Counted from the first letter of the stretch, positions 38,874 to 48,060 are shown. The stretch: 64,000 nt of DNA from Methylobacterium sp. J-090 (GCF_022829345.1 NZ_JAKSXV010000098.1:62001-126000), one strand, 5' to 3'. Numbers and translations: made by a program. Notes: generated by a model from the sequence alone, not told the origin.

Positions 38874-39854
38874 TTACGTCATCAAACTCGATACGTGCGC
38901 CGGCGGCGAAGGGTTGGCACAGCGGGGTGCCTGTGGGACGGCCTTGGGCGCGGACAGCTGAAACTGGGCATCCGATAGGAAGGTCCCCTTCAGGAAAACC
39001 ATGACAGCTCGGACCCGGGGAGCGAATTGCAGGTCCGCGTGGACGTTGAGCCAGAGTTCCCGCGTGGTGAAGGCGATGTCGTGCAGGACCGGGACGAGAT
39101 CATCGCGGGCCGTCACCGCGAAACTCGGCAGGAGAACCAGTCCGAGGCCGCCGAGGGCGGCGCTCTTCTGGGCGATCATGCTGTTGGAGCGAAACACCGT
39201 GTGAGGCTCTTCGATGAGGTCGTCCAACCAACGGACGCAATCGATCTGAACGAGATCGTCGACGTACGAAACGAAGTGATGCTGCGCCAAGGCCCGTCGA
39301 TCGACCGGGCATCCATGCCGGGCGAGATAGCTCGGCGCCGCATAGAGTCCGAGCCGGAATGCGCCGATCCGCTCCGAGATCAACCCTTTTCCGGGCGGCT
39401 CGAAGAAGCTGAGGAAGAGGTCGGCCTCGCGGCGGTTGACGTAGACGGTCTGGGCCGAGGTCACGAGGTCGACCATCAGATCCGGATGGCGCTCCCGCAG
39501 GCCCCAGAGGCGCTCGGCGAGGTACAGGGAGGCGATGCCCTCCATCGTGGCGAGCCGCACCCGCCCTCCGATGCGACCGTCGCCGGGGTGATCCTCGTGC
39601 TGGAGGGAGATGACCGCGCTCTCGACCTGCTCGGCATGCCGCAGCAGGCGCTGCCCCACGTCGCTGAGGCGTAGGCCCGACGGCAGGCGCTCGAACAGCG
39701 CAAGGCCGAGGACACTCTCCAGGTTGGCGAGCCTCCGGCTCACGGTGGACTGATCCACCTTCAGGCGCTTCGCTGCGGCTGCGAGACTTCCGCCCCGCGC
39801 TGCTCCGAGGAAGACCTTGATGTCGTTCCAGTCGAGGAGATCGAAGGTCTGCAT
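38874..39854 (-). CDS. LysR-family regulator of the nitrilase region
   Basis: 326 residues from ATG 39854 (MQTFDLLDWNDIKVFLGAARGGSLAAAAKRLKVDQSTVSRRLANLE), a standard LysR helix-turn-helix. The effector domain follows from GGRVRLATMEGIASLYLAERL. The end is unusually extended and proline-rich. It is divergent from the nitrilase gene with 149 bases between them; a perfect 18-bp palindrome at 39927-39944 lies in that gap and is a good candidate binding site. It probably responds to a nitrile, amide or acid, by inference from position. Confidence 0.9.
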   Translation of the reverse strand: MQTFDLLDWNDIKVFLGAARGGSLAAAAKRLKVDQSTVSRRLANLESVLGLALFERLPSGLRLSDVGQRLLRHAEQVESAVISLQHEDHPGDGRIGGRVRLATMEGIASLYLAERLWGLRERHPDLMVDLVTSAQTVYVNRREADLFLSFFEPPGKGLISERIGAFRLGLYAAPSYLARHGCPVDRRALAQHHFVSYVDDLVQIDCVRWLDDLIEEPHTVFRSNSMIAQKSAALGGLGLVLLPSFAVTARDDLVPVLHDIAFTTRELWLNVHADLQFAPRVRAVMVFLKGTFLSDAQFQLSAPKAVPQAPRCANPSPPAHVSSLMT

Positions 39855-39926
39855 AGGCTGAGGTCGCGCAAGATGCGCGCCAGAGTTCCCCCGACGCCCA
39901 TCCGGAAACCGGCTTCCCAGGACATC

Positions 39927-39944
39927 CTGCAAGGCGCCTTGCAG
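39927..39944. promoter_or_regulatory. perfect 18-bp palindrome between LysR gene and nitrilase
   Basis: CTGCAAGGCGCCTTGCAG is its own reverse complement. It overlaps a second perfect palindrome, GCAGATCTGC (39941-39950), and lies about 60 bases before the nitrilase start. A LysR-type operator is plausible. Confidence 0.5.
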
Positions 39945-40003
39945 ATCTGCCGGCTTTGCAGGCCCCGCGCGCACCGTAACCTTGCCGTGGAAAGGGGAAT
40001 TCC

Positions 40004-41020
40004 ATGCTCCCACGGTTCAAGGCCGCCGCCGTCCACGCGGCACCCGTCTTCCTCGATGCGGCAGCGACCACCGCCAAGGCGGTCGCCCTGATCGAGGAGG
40101 CCTCCCGGGCCGGCGCCGCGCTGATCGCCTTTCCCGAGACCTTCATCCCGGCCTTCCCGGTCTGGGCAGCACTCTCGGCCCCCATCGACAACCACGATCT
40201 CTTCGCCCGCATGGCGGAGCAGTCGGTGCTCGCGGACGGGCCGGAGGTCGCACGCATCCGGCAGGCGGCGCGCGCCGCGGGCATGGTCGTGTCCATCGGT
40301 ATCAGCGAGCGTTCGCCCGCCAGCGTGGGCTGCCTCTGGAACGCCAATCTGCTCATCGGTGAGGACGGCACGGTCCTCAATCATCACCGCAAGCTGATGC
40401 CAACCTACTACGAGAAGCTCATCTGGGCCTCGGGCGACGGGGCCGGGCTGAAGGTGGTGGAGACGGGCATCGGCCGCATCGGTCAGCTCATCTGCGGCGA
40501 GAACACCAACCCCCTCGCGCGCTACGCCCTGATGGCGCAGGGCGAGCAGTTCCACATCTCCTCCTGGCCTCCGGTCTGGCCGACGCGCCGGCCGAAGGGC
40601 GGCGGCAACTACGACAACCTCGCCGCGAACCGCCTGCGCGCCAGCGCCCACTGCTTCGAGGCCAAGGCCTTCGGCCTCGTCACGGCCGGGGTCCTGGACA
40701 AAGCCGCCTACGGCCTCCTGGCGGCGCGCGATCCGGGCGCCGCCGACGTGCTCGACGGAACGCCGCGCGCCGCCTCGTTCTTCGTCGATCCCACAGGGGC
40801 GCAGATCGGCGAGGCCCTCCATGACGAGGGTATCCTCTACGCGGAGATCGACCTCAACGCCTGCGTCGAGCCCAAGCAGTTCCACGACGTGGTCGGCTAC
40901 TACAACCGCTTCGACGTCTTCGACCTCAGGGTGAACCGGCAGCGGCTCGTGCCCGCCCAGTTCCGCGACGGCCCGATGCCGGTCCCCGAACCGCTGCCGC
41001 CGGTCGCGACCGGCGCGTGA
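40004..41020 (+). CDS. nitrilase (aliphatic/arylaceto type)
   Basis: 338 residues of the carbon-nitrogen hydrolase superfamily, branch 1. Catalytic triad: E45 in AFPETFIPAFPVW, K130 in HHRKLMPTYYE and C164 in LICGENTNPLARY. It converts nitriles to the carboxylic acid plus ammonia in one step. The HRKLMPT-Y and C-G-E-N-x-N-P-L-A-R-Y blocks and the length fit true nitrilases better than amidase or ureidopropionase branches. Divergent from LysR and followed by a branched-chain-type ABC importer on the same strand. Confidence 0.9.
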   Translation: MLPRFKAAAVHAAPVFLDAAATTAKAVALIEEASRAGAALIAFPETFIPAFPVWAALSAPIDNHDLFARMAEQSVLADGPEVARIRQAARAAGMVVSIGISERSPASVGCLWNANLLIGEDGTVLNHHRKLMPTYYEKLIWASGDGAGLKVVETGIGRIGQLICGENTNPLARYALMAQGEQFHISSWPPVWPTRRPKGGGNYDNLAANRLRASAHCFEAKAFGLVTAGVLDKAAYGLLAARDPGAADVLDGTPRAASFFVDPTGAQIGEALHDEGILYAEIDLNACVEPKQFHDVVGYYNRFDVFDLRVNRQRLVPAQFRDGPMPVPEPLPPVATGA

Positions 41021-41103
41021 CTTGCTCGCACCGTGTCACGTTCCCCGCGCCCTTGATTCCGACAGAGACCCACGCGCTCGAAGTCCCACCGGAGAGACCC
41101 CTC

Positions 41104-42414
41104 ATGCTCGATCGTCGCAAGCTTATCCTCGGAGGCGCGGCCGGCCTGATGCTGCCGGACTTGCGCGGGGCCTTCGCGCAGAGCCCAGCCCAGATCGGGA
41201 CCTTTCCGGAGGGGGTCGGGGCGGACTCCGTCTTCATCGGTCTCAACATGCCGCTGACCGGGGTCTTCTCCGGTGATGGCAGCGACCTGAAGCTCGGCTA
41301 CGAACTTGCCATCGCGCAGATCAACGCGGGCGGCGAGATCCCCGCCGCCTGGGGCCTCAAGGGCAAGGGCGTACTCGGACGCCAGATCCGCCACAAGATC
41401 GCCGACACGGAGGGCAAGCCCAACGTCGCGGTCCAGGCCGCCACCCAGTTCATCCAGCGCGACAAGGCGATCCTGTTCCAGGGCTCCGTCAGCAGCGCCG
41501 AGGCCATCGCCCTCGAGGAACTCGCGAGCCGCGACAAGGTCCTCTACATGGTCGGCATCGCCGGCTCGAACGACGTCACCGGCAAGAACTGCCAGCGCTA
41601 CGGCTTCCGCTCCCAGCAGAACGCCTACATGGCCGCCAAGGCGCTGGCCCCCGTCGTCGCCAAGGCGCTGGGCAAGAAACTCAAGGCCGCCTTCCTGGTC
41701 CCCGACTACACCTACGGCCAGACGGTCTACGAGTCCTTCGCCAAGTTCTCGAAGGAGCAGGGGTGGACGCAGGTCCTGAAGGAGACGGTGCCCCTGGGCA
41801 CGGCCGATTACAGCTCGGCGCTGCTCAACATCGCCAACAGCGGCGCCGACGTCTTCGTCAACATCTGCTTCGGATCGGACGCGGTGGCCTCGACGAAGCA
41901 GGCCGAGCAGTTCGGCGTCCTCTCCAGCATGAAGCTCGTGGTGCCCAACCTGTCCTCGTTCCAGGACAAGGAGGTCGGGCCCGAACTGATGCAGGGCGTC
42001 TACGGCTCCTGCGACTTCTGGTGGACCCTGGAGGACCGCTTCCCCCTCGCGAAGACCTTCGTCGAGGCCTTCCTGGCCAGGAACAAGTACCGCCCGCGCT
42101 GGGGCGCCCACATCGCCTACATGCAGACCTATCTCTGGGCGCTCTCGGTGGAGCGGGCGGCAAGCTTCAATCCGGTCGACATCATCAAGGTGATGGAGGG
42201 ATCGAAGGCCCAGCCCTACGAGACCACCATCGGCCGCGTCTATTACCGCGCCGAGGATCACCAGATGGTCCGGCCGATCCCGATCCTGCGCGGCAAGGCG
42301 CCCTCGGCCATGAAGGGCCCTGAGGACTTCTACGAGGTCGTCGATCTCGTCGACGGCGAGACCGTGATGAACCCGCCCGACCTGTTCGGGTGCAAGCTCG
42401 GCCCCTACAGCTGA
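41104..42414 (+). CDS. branched-chain-type ABC substrate-binding protein
   Basis: 436 residues. A twin-arginine-like N-terminus (MLDRRKLILGGAAGLMLPDLRGAFAQ) is followed by a Peripla_BP_6-type receptor (IGLNMPLTGVFSGDGSDLKLGYELAIAQINAGGEI, FQGSVSSAEAIALEELASRDKVLYMVGIAGSNDVTGKNC). This is the LivJ/AmiC/UrtA family, which also includes receptors for short amides and urea. Neighbouring nitrilase and nitrile hydratase genes point to nitrile or amide ligands. GGAGAG precedes the ATG at 41104. Confidence 0.9.
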   Translation: MLDRRKLILGGAAGLMLPDLRGAFAQSPAQIGTFPEGVGADSVFIGLNMPLTGVFSGDGSDLKLGYELAIAQINAGGEIPAAWGLKGKGVLGRQIRHKIADTEGKPNVAVQAATQFIQRDKAILFQGSVSSAEAIALEELASRDKVLYMVGIAGSNDVTGKNCQRYGFRSQQNAYMAAKALAPVVAKALGKKLKAAFLVPDYTYGQTVYESFAKFSKEQGWTQVLKETVPLGTADYSSALLNIANSGADVFVNICFGSDAVASTKQAEQFGVLSSMKLVVPNLSSFQDKEVGPELMQGVYGSCDFWWTLEDRFPLAKTFVEAFLARNKYRPRWGAHIAYMQTYLWALSVERAASFNPVDIIKVMEGSKAQPYETTIGRVYYRAEDHQMVRPIPILRGKAPSAMKGPEDFYEVVDLVDGETVMNPPDLFGCKLGPYS

Positions 42415-42425
42415 GGCGCGCCGCG

Positions 42426-43301
42426 ATGCCCAGCACCGCCGTCCTCCTCTCTCAGGCCTTCAACGGCCTCGCCCTCGGCAGCCTCCTGGCCCTGGTCTCC
42501 AGCGGCCTCACCATCATCCTGGGCACCCTCGGCGTGCTCAACTTCGCCCACGGCGCGCTGTTCGCGGTGGGCGCCTACACCGCCTTCGTGATGATGCAGG
42601 CGACGCACTCCTTCGTGCTCGCCCTGCTCGGGGGCTGCGCGATCATGCTCATCATCGGCTTTGCCATGGAACGGCTGATCATCCGCCACTTCTACGCCCG
42701 GCCGGACGAGGACCAGATCCTCGTCACCTACGGGATCGGCATGGTGCTGGTTGAGGGCCTGCGGAGCTGGTTCGGGGGCAACAGCCAGCGGGTGCCGGTG
42801 CCCTCCTGGGGCACGGGCGCGACGAAGCTCGGCTTCCTGGTCTACCCGACCTACCGCCTCCAGCTCATCGGCATCATCGCGGGGCTGCTGGTCGGTCTCT
42901 ACCTTGTGCTCTACCGGACCTCGGTGGGCCTCGTGGTGCGGGCCGGCATCGAGAATGCCGGCATGGTCGGCATCCTCGGCATCGACGTCCGGCGCACCTT
43001 CCTGTTCGTCTTCGCGGTGGGCATCGTCGCGGTCGGCCTCGCCGGCATGCTCTACGCCCCCGTGGTGGCGGTGACACCCGACATGGGCGCGAGCTTCATG
43101 GTGCAGTCCTTCGTCGTCATCGTGCTCGGCGGCCTCGGCTCCTTCCCCGGCGCCATCGTGGGCGGCCTGATCGCGGGCGAGATCATCAGCCTGACGAGCG
43201 CGTTCAATTCCGCCTACTCGGAGGTGATGCTCTACGGCCTCATGGCCCTCGTCCTCGTGGCGCGGCCGCAGGGGCTGTTCGGTACGGAGGGACGGGTCTG
43301 A
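42426..43301 (+). CDS. branched-chain-type ABC permease (LivH/UrtB type)
   Basis: 291 residues, about eight membrane segments. QAFNGLALGSLLALVSSGLTIILGTLGVLNFAHGALFAVGAY is the classic LivH N-terminus, and the cytosolic loop RASIENAGMVGILGID-like segment and GGLGSFPGAIVGGLIAGE near the end fit too. It forms the channel with the permease half of the next, fused gene. ATG 42426 follows the receptor stop by 11 bases; its stop overlaps the next start (TGATG). Confidence 0.92.
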   Translation: MPSTAVLLSQAFNGLALGSLLALVSSGLTIILGTLGVLNFAHGALFAVGAYTAFVMMQATHSFVLALLGGCAIMLIIGFAMERLIIRHFYARPDEDQILVTYGIGMVLVEGLRSWFGGNSQRVPVPSWGTGATKLGFLVYPTYRLQLIGIIAGLLVGLYLVLYRTSVGLVVRAGIENAGMVGILGIDVRRTFLFVFAVGIVAVGLAGMLYAPVVAVTPDMGASFMVQSFVVIVLGGLGSFPGAIVGGLIAGEIISLTSAFNSAYSEVMLYGLMALVLVARPQGLFGTEGRV

Positions 43302-45211
43302 TGAACCGCGATTCCGTTCGCGCGGTCCTGCCCGAGCTCGCCCTCCTCGTCGTCCTCCTGGCCGCGCCCGTTCTGCTGCCGCCGCTCGGCTTCTCGCACG
43401 ACCTGCTGTCGCGGGCGCTCAACTGGGCCCTGTTCGGCCTCGGCCTCGACATCCTGTTCGGGCTCGCCGGCCTGCTCTCCTTCGGACAGGCGGCTTTCTA
43501 CGGGGCCGGCGGGTTCGTGGCCGCCTACCTGCTGGTCTCGGGGCTGGTCCACAGCGTCTGGCTCGCCTTCCTGATCGGCACGCTGGCCGCCGGCCTGTTC
43601 GGCCTCGCGGTCGGCTGGCTCGCCGTGCGACGCATCGGCATCTACTTCGCCATGATCACCCTGGCCTTCGGCCAGATGGCCTACTTCATCCAGAACTCGC
43701 CCCTGTCCGACTTCACGGGCGGCGAGAACGGCATCGCGGGGGTTCCGGTGCCGGTGATCGGCTTCGGAGCGTGGGCCGTGCGGATCACCGCCGGCGTGCC
43801 GATGTACGCGCTGCTGGCGGCGACCTTCTTCCTCGGCTTCGTGCTGGCCCGGCGCATCGTGCATTCGCCGGTCGGGCTGATCCTGAAGGCCATCAAGGAG
43901 AACACGGCGCGGGTGGCCATGCTCGGCCACGACGTGCCGGCCTACAAGCTCGCGGCCTTCACCATCGCGGCCCTCTATGCGGGTCTCGCCGGTGCGATGC
44001 TCGGCTCCTTCCAGAGCTACATGCCGCCCGACGCCTTCGCGCTCGAGACCTCGGGTCAGCTCGTGGTGCAGACCATCGTGGGCGGCGTCGGCACGCTGGT
44101 CGGTCCCCTCGTCGGCGCCGCGCTCTGGCTGTGGCTGCGCGACAATCTCCAGCTCATTCCCGGCTTCGGCTCCCTCTGGAAGCTGATCCTCGGGCTCGCC
44201 TTCATCGGCCTGGTGATGGGCCTGCGGCGGGGCATCTGCGGCGAGATCCTGCATCGCTGGCGGCAGCGCGGCGAGGCCGCCCGCCTTCACGCGGCGAAGG
44301 CCCGCACCGAGGCGATCGAGGCGGGACGCCTGCATGCACCGGAGGTCCCGGCCGAGGTCGCGCTGCCGATGCCCCGCCCGGCGGTCGACGGCCGCTCGGC
44401 CCATGCGGAGATCGCCCTGGAGGCGCAAGGCCTCGCGCGGCATTACGGGGGGCTCAAGGCCGTGGACGGCGTGAGCTTCCAGGTCCGCCGCCGTTCGATC
44501 CACGCGGTGATCGGGCCGAACGGCGCCGGCAAGAGCACGCTGTTCAAGATGCTCTCCGACGAGGTCAGCCCGAGCGCCGGATCGGTGCTGCTGTTCGGCG
44601 AGCGGCTCACGGGGGCGGGGGTGACGGAGGCGACGCAGCGCGGCGTCGTCAAGAGCAACCAGCTCAACCAGCTCTTCCTCAACCTCACCGTCCGGGAGAA
44701 CCTGCGGGTGGCGGCCCTCGCCCGGGCGCGCGGACGCTTCCGCCTCGACCTCCTCGCCCCGGCGGGGGCCCGAGCGGACGTGGAGGCGCAGGTCGAGACC
44801 CTGCTGGACATCCTCGACCTCGGGATGCGGGCGGAGACGCGTGTGGGCGTCCTGGCCTACGGCGAGAAGCGCCGCCTCGAGATCGGCATGGCCCTGGCCA
44901 CCAGCCCCAACGTCCTCCTCCTCGACGAGCCCCTGGCCGGGATGAGCCCGGCGGAGCGCGTCGCCACCTGCGCGCTCATCCGCAGGATCGGCCGCTCCTG
45001 CACGATCCTCCTCGTCGAGCACGACCTCGATGCCGTGTTCGATCTGGCCGAGCGCATCACCGTGCTGAGCGAGGGGCGCCTTCTTGCGGACGGTCCCGCC
45101 GACATCGTGCGCCGCGACCCGGCGGTCCAGAAGGCCTATCTGGGGGCGGCGCCGGACGAGGCCGTCGACGAGGGAAGCGCGACGCGGGGAGCCATGCATG
45201 AGCCTGCTTGA
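43301..45211 (+). CDS. fused ABC permease-ATPase (LivM-LivG type)
   Basis: 636 residues. Residues 1-~310 are a LivM-type permease (WALFGLGLDILFGLAGLLSFGQAAFYGAGGF, GGENGIAGVPVPV, IVGGVGTLVGPLVGA). A linker rich in Arg/Ala/Pro (~315-370) leads into a LivG-type ATPase: Walker A IGPNGAGKSTLFKML, LAYGEKRRLEIGMAL as signature, Walker B VLLLDEPLAGMSPAE, and the switch His in LLVEHDLDAVF. The signature reads YGEKRRLE instead of SGGQ-type, normal for LivG (YGEQRRLE). Separate genes are the rule; the fusion fixes stoichiometry. The next ATPase gene overlaps its end. Confidence 0.92.
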   Translation: MNRDSVRAVLPELALLVVLLAAPVLLPPLGFSHDLLSRALNWALFGLGLDILFGLAGLLSFGQAAFYGAGGFVAAYLLVSGLVHSVWLAFLIGTLAAGLFGLAVGWLAVRRIGIYFAMITLAFGQMAYFIQNSPLSDFTGGENGIAGVPVPVIGFGAWAVRITAGVPMYALLAATFFLGFVLARRIVHSPVGLILKAIKENTARVAMLGHDVPAYKLAAFTIAALYAGLAGAMLGSFQSYMPPDAFALETSGQLVVQTIVGGVGTLVGPLVGAALWLWLRDNLQLIPGFGSLWKLILGLAFIGLVMGLRRGICGEILHRWRQRGEAARLHAAKARTEAIEAGRLHAPEVPAEVALPMPRPAVDGRSAHAEIALEAQGLARHYGGLKAVDGVSFQVRRRSIHAVIGPNGAGKSTLFKMLSDEVSPSAGSVLLFGERLTGAGVTEATQRGVVKSNQLNQLFLNLTVRENLRVAALARARGRFRLDLLAPAGARADVEAQVETLLDILDLGMRAETRVGVLAYGEKRRLEIGMALATSPNVLLLDEPLAGMSPAERVATCALIRRIGRSCTILLVEHDLDAVFDLAERITVLSEGRLLADGPADIVRRDPAVQKAYLGAAPDEAVDEGSATRGAMHEPA

Positions 45212-45902
45212 GGTCGAGGCCATCAACACTCTCTACGGGGATTCGCACGTCCTCTTCGACGTTTCCCTGCGCGTCGAGGAGAACGAGGTCGTGGCCCTGC
45301 TCGGCCGCAACGGTGCCGGCAAGACCACGACGCTGCGGACCCTTATGGGCGCGCTCGCCCCGCGCAGCGGCACGATCCGCCTCGACGGTAAACCGATCCA
45401 AGGGTTGCCACCCGAGAAGATCGCCCGCGTCGGCATGCAGCTGGTCCCGGAGGAGCGCGCCATCTTCGGGACCCTCACGGTGGAGGAGAATCTGCGCGTC
45501 GCCCGCCTCACTGCGCCGAAGGGCTGGTCCCTCGACCGGATCTGGGAAGTCTTCCCGCGCCTGAAGGAGCGCCGGGCGTCGCGGGGCCGAACCCTGTCGG
45601 GCGGAGAGCAGCAGATGCTGTCGATCGCTCGCGCCCTCATCCGCGATCCCCGGATCCTCCTCCTCGACGAACCGTTCGAGGGTCTGGCACCGCTGATCGT
45701 GCAGGATCTGATCGCGCTCACGCGCCGCCTCGCGGAGGAAGGCCGGACCATCGTCGTCGTCGAGCAGAACGTGGCCGCGGTGCTCGGCTTCGCCCAGCGG
45801 GTGTACGGCTTCAACAACGGACACGTCGTCTACGAAGGGTCGGCGGCGGAGCTTCGCAGCGACCCGGCGCCGATGCGCGCCTTCATGGGGCTGACCGCAT
45901 GA
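45198..45902 (+). CDS. branched-chain-type ABC ATP-binding protein (LivF type)
   Basis: 234 residues. Walker A is [17 protein letters not shown], the signature [17 protein letters not shown], Walker [16 protein letters not shown] and the switch His is replaced by Gln in [12 protein letters not shown], as usual in LivF proteins. It pairs with the LivG half of the upstream fusion to drive import. The start ATG overlaps the end of the fused gene by 14 bases. The nitrile hydratase genes follow after 115 bases. Confidence 0.92.
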   Translation: MSLLEVEAINTLYGDSHVLFDVSLRVEENEVVALLGRNGAGKTTTLRTLMGALAPRSGTIRLDGKPIQGLPPEKIARVGMQLVPEERAIFGTLTVEENLRVARLTAPKGWSLDRIWEVFPRLKERRASRGRTLSGGEQQMLSIARALIRDPRILLLDEPFEGLAPLIVQDLIALTRRLAEEGRTIVVVEQNVAAVLGFAQRVYGFNNGHVVYEGSAAELRSDPAPMRAFMGLTA

Positions 45903-46017
45903 CCCGCGACTCTCGCCCTTCGCCGAACATGGAAGGCCCGGCGGATGGCCGTGCATCGTCGACGGCGCGAATGGCCCTCGACGATCCATCTGCTCTTGTG
46001 CAGTCTGGAGATTGAGT

Positions 46018-46659
46018 ATGGCGCACGACCACGACCACGACCACCATCATCATGAGACGCAAGGCGGGAGCGAGCTCTCACCGATGGAGCTGCGCGTCCG
46101 CGCCCTCGAATCCGTCCTCGTGGAGAAGGGCTACGTCGATCCCGCCGCCCTCGATGCGCTGATCGAGACCTACGAGACCAGGATCGGTCCGCATAACGGT
46201 GCCCGCGTCGTGGCCCGCGCCTGGGTCGATCCCGCCTTCCGCACCCGCCTGCTCGGCGACGCCACCCCGGCGATGCGCGAACTCGGGGTCGGCGGCCGGG
46301 GCGGCGAGCACATGGTCGTCGTCGCCAACACGCCTGACGAACACAACCTCGTCGTCTGCACCCTATGCTCCTGCTACCCCTGGCCGGTGCTCGGCCTGCC
46401 GCCGGTCTGGTACAAGTCGCCGCCCTATCGCTCCCGCGCGGTGATCGAGCCCCGCGCGGTGCTGGCCGAGTTCGGCGTGACGCTGCCGCCCACGCAACGC
46501 ATCCGGGTCTGGGACTCCACCGCCGAGCTTCGCTACATGGTGCTGCCGATGTGCCCGGCCGGGACGGAGGGCCTCGACGAGGCGGCGCTCGCCACCCTCG
46601 TCACGCGGGATTCGATGATCGGCACCGGCCTGCCGCGCGCACCGGGGCCAAGCGCATGA
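46018..46659 (+). CDS. nthA: nitrile hydratase alpha subunit, cobalt type
   Basis: 213 residues. The metal-binding site is V-C-T-L-C-S-C (C114-T115-L116-C117-S118-C119) followed by [23 protein letters not shown]. Threonine at the second position is the cobalt-type signature (iron enzymes have serine), and the outer cysteines would be oxidised to sulfinic/sulfenic acids. It hydrates nitriles to amides in the cytosol. The N-terminus is a run of His/Asp residues ([10 protein letters not shown]), an unusual built-in metal-binding tail. A TTG is 2 codons upstream; GGAG supports ATG 46018. Stop overlaps the beta-subunit start (ATGA). Confidence 0.95.
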   Translation: MAHDHDHDHHHHETQGGSELSPMELRVRALESVLVEKGYVDPAALDALIETYETRIGPHNGARVVARAWVDPAFRTRLLGDATPAMRELGVGGRGGEHMVVVANTPDEHNLVVCTLCSCYPWPVLGLPPVWYKSPPYRSRAVIEPRAVLAEFGVTLPPTQRIRVWDSTAELRYMVLPMCPAGTEGLDEAALATLVTRDSMIGTGLPRAPGPSA

Positions 46660-47333
46660 ACGGCGGCCAGGATCTTGGCGGCATGCACGGCTTCGGCCCC
46701 GTCGCCCCGGAGGCGGACGAGCCGCGCTTCCATGCGGCCTGGGAGAAGCGCGTCTTCGGCCTCGCGATGGCGATGGGCTATTCCGGCGCCTGGAACCTCG
46801 ATGCGAGCCGGTCCGCCCGCGAGGCGCTGCCGCCGGGCGAGTATCTCACCTCCAGCTACTACGCGATCTGGCTCAAGGCCCTGGAACGCCAGGTCCAGGG
46901 CCACGGCCTCGCCACACCCGAGGAACTGTCCTCCGGCATCGTCTCGACACCCGCGGCTCCGGTGAAACGCGTACTGAGGGGCACGGAGGTGGCGCCGCTC
47001 TTCGCGCGCGGCTTCCCGAGCGACCGACCTGTTCCCGACCCTGCGCGCTTCTCCGCGGGGGACCGCGTCCGTGCCCGGAACATCAACCCGAGCGGACATA
47101 CGCGCCTGCCGCGCTACGTGCGTGGGCATGTCGGCACGGTGGAGACGGTGCATGGCGGCTTCGTGTTTCCGGACACCAACGCGCACCTCGCCGGCGAGGC
47201 CCCGCAATGGCTCTACACCGTCAGGTTTTCCGGCCACGACCTCTGGGGCGAGCGGGCGGAGCCGGGCCACGCGGTTTCGGTGAACGCGTTCGAGAGCTAC
47301 CTGGAATCCATCGATCCGGCGTCGGTCCGATGA
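46656..47333 (+). CDS. nthB: nitrile hydratase beta subunit
   Basis: 225 residues. It opens [41 protein letters not shown], the conserved N-terminus of NHase beta. [15 protein letters not shown] and the C-terminal SH3-like barrel follow ([45 protein letters not shown], then [19 protein letters not shown]). Beta-subunit arginines stabilise the oxidised metal claw of alpha. Coupled to nthA and to the activator gene by ATGA overlaps. Confidence 0.95.
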   Translation: MNGGQDLGGMHGFGPVAPEADEPRFHAAWEKRVFGLAMAMGYSGAWNLDASRSAREALPPGEYLTSSYYAIWLKALERQVQGHGLATPEELSSGIVSTPAAPVKRVLRGTEVAPLFARGFPSDRPVPDPARFSAGDRVRARNINPSGHTRLPRYVRGHVGTVETVHGGFVFPDTNAHLAGEAPQWLYTVRFSGHDLWGERAEPGHAVSVNAFESYLESIDPASVR

Positions 47334-47674
47334 GTGAGGATCCGATCCCCTTCGGCAGCGCGGCCGACACGGTCTTCGCCGAGCCCTGGGAGGCTCAGGC
47401 CTTCGCCCTTGTGGTGTCCCTCCACGATCGCGGCCTGTTCGGTTGGAGCGAATGGGCGCAGGCCCTCGGGGCGCATACGCGGCAGACCGGCCGGGCGGCG
47501 GACTACGCCGCCTGGCTTGCGACCCTCGAAGGCCTGCTCTCGGCGCGTGCGGTCGTGACGCCCGAGCTCCTCGCCGAGCGCAGGGCGGCCTTCGCCCGCG
47601 CCGCCGCCGCGACACCGCACGGCGAGCCGATCCTCCTGACGAACGATCCCCAGGCAACCGCCCTCCCGGGATGA
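47330..47674 (+). CDS. nitrile hydratase activator (P14K-like)
   Basis: 114 residues resembling the N-terminal half of the beta subunit (FAEPWEAQAFALVVSLHDRGLFGWSEWAQALGAHTRQ, YAAWLATLEGLLSARAVVTPELLAERRAAFARAAAATPHGEPI). Such small proteins deliver cobalt to alpha by self-subunit swapping or act as chaperones. No Cys motif for metal was seen, so the His-rich tail of alpha may matter for metal supply. It ends the nth operon; a transposase remnant follows. Confidence 0.85.
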   Translation: MSEDPIPFGSAADTVFAEPWEAQAFALVVSLHDRGLFGWSEWAQALGAHTRQTGRAADYAAWLATLEGLLSARAVVTPELLAERRAAFARAAAATPHGEPILLTNDPQATALPG

Positions 47675-47717
47675 GTCTCAGGAGCGTCGCCGTCTCGGAG
47701 CTGATTTCGCGGCATCG

Positions 47718-47930
47718 GAACCCCAGGGCCGAGACGCCGCCGTCGCCGACCAGCACGAGGTCGCGCCCGGGCAGCCAGCGGCGCGCCTGCAGGACGCGTT
47801 GGCGACCGACGTCGAGCAGGGGCTTGGCCCGACATGCCCCGCATCGCGCAAAGGACTCGAGAGCCGCGAGGAACTCGGTCGTCACCGTTGGGTCGTCGAG
47901 CGACCCGGCGGATCTCGACCCATGCCAACC
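47718..47930 (-). mobile_element. transposase remnant (IS701/DDE-type)
   Basis: About 70 residues in one minus-strand frame (LDDPTVTTEFLAALESFARCGACRAKPLLDVGRQRVLQARRWLPGRDLVLVGDGG) match the central part of large DDE transposases of the IS701 type, ending at the catalytic-Asp block VLVGDGG. Both ends are lost: the frame runs into unrelated sequence after SALGF. No terminal inverted repeats were found. It is a dead fragment directly behind the nitrile hydratase operon. Confidence 0.6.
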
Positions 47931-48060
47931 GCCCGGACCACCCCCGTCGCTTCCCCGAAGCAGCCGTTCGTCGGCCGTCCGGCGACTTCGCTCGACGGAC
48001 CCTCACGCGGTGTGCGCCTTCTCACCGCGTCTTTGATGGCAGGTGCCTATCCCTGCCCGG

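Noticed and set aside
41017-41103. longer N-terminus for the Liv-type binding protein
   Set aside because: The added 29 residues overlap the nitrilase end and lack a signal; the ATG at 41104 has a good ribosome-binding site and begins a twin-arginine-like signal.
46533-47885. 450-codon minus-strand ORF over the nitrile hydratase genes
   Set aside because: Only its first ~56 residues (transposase remnant) look real; the rest is antisense to nthB and the activator.
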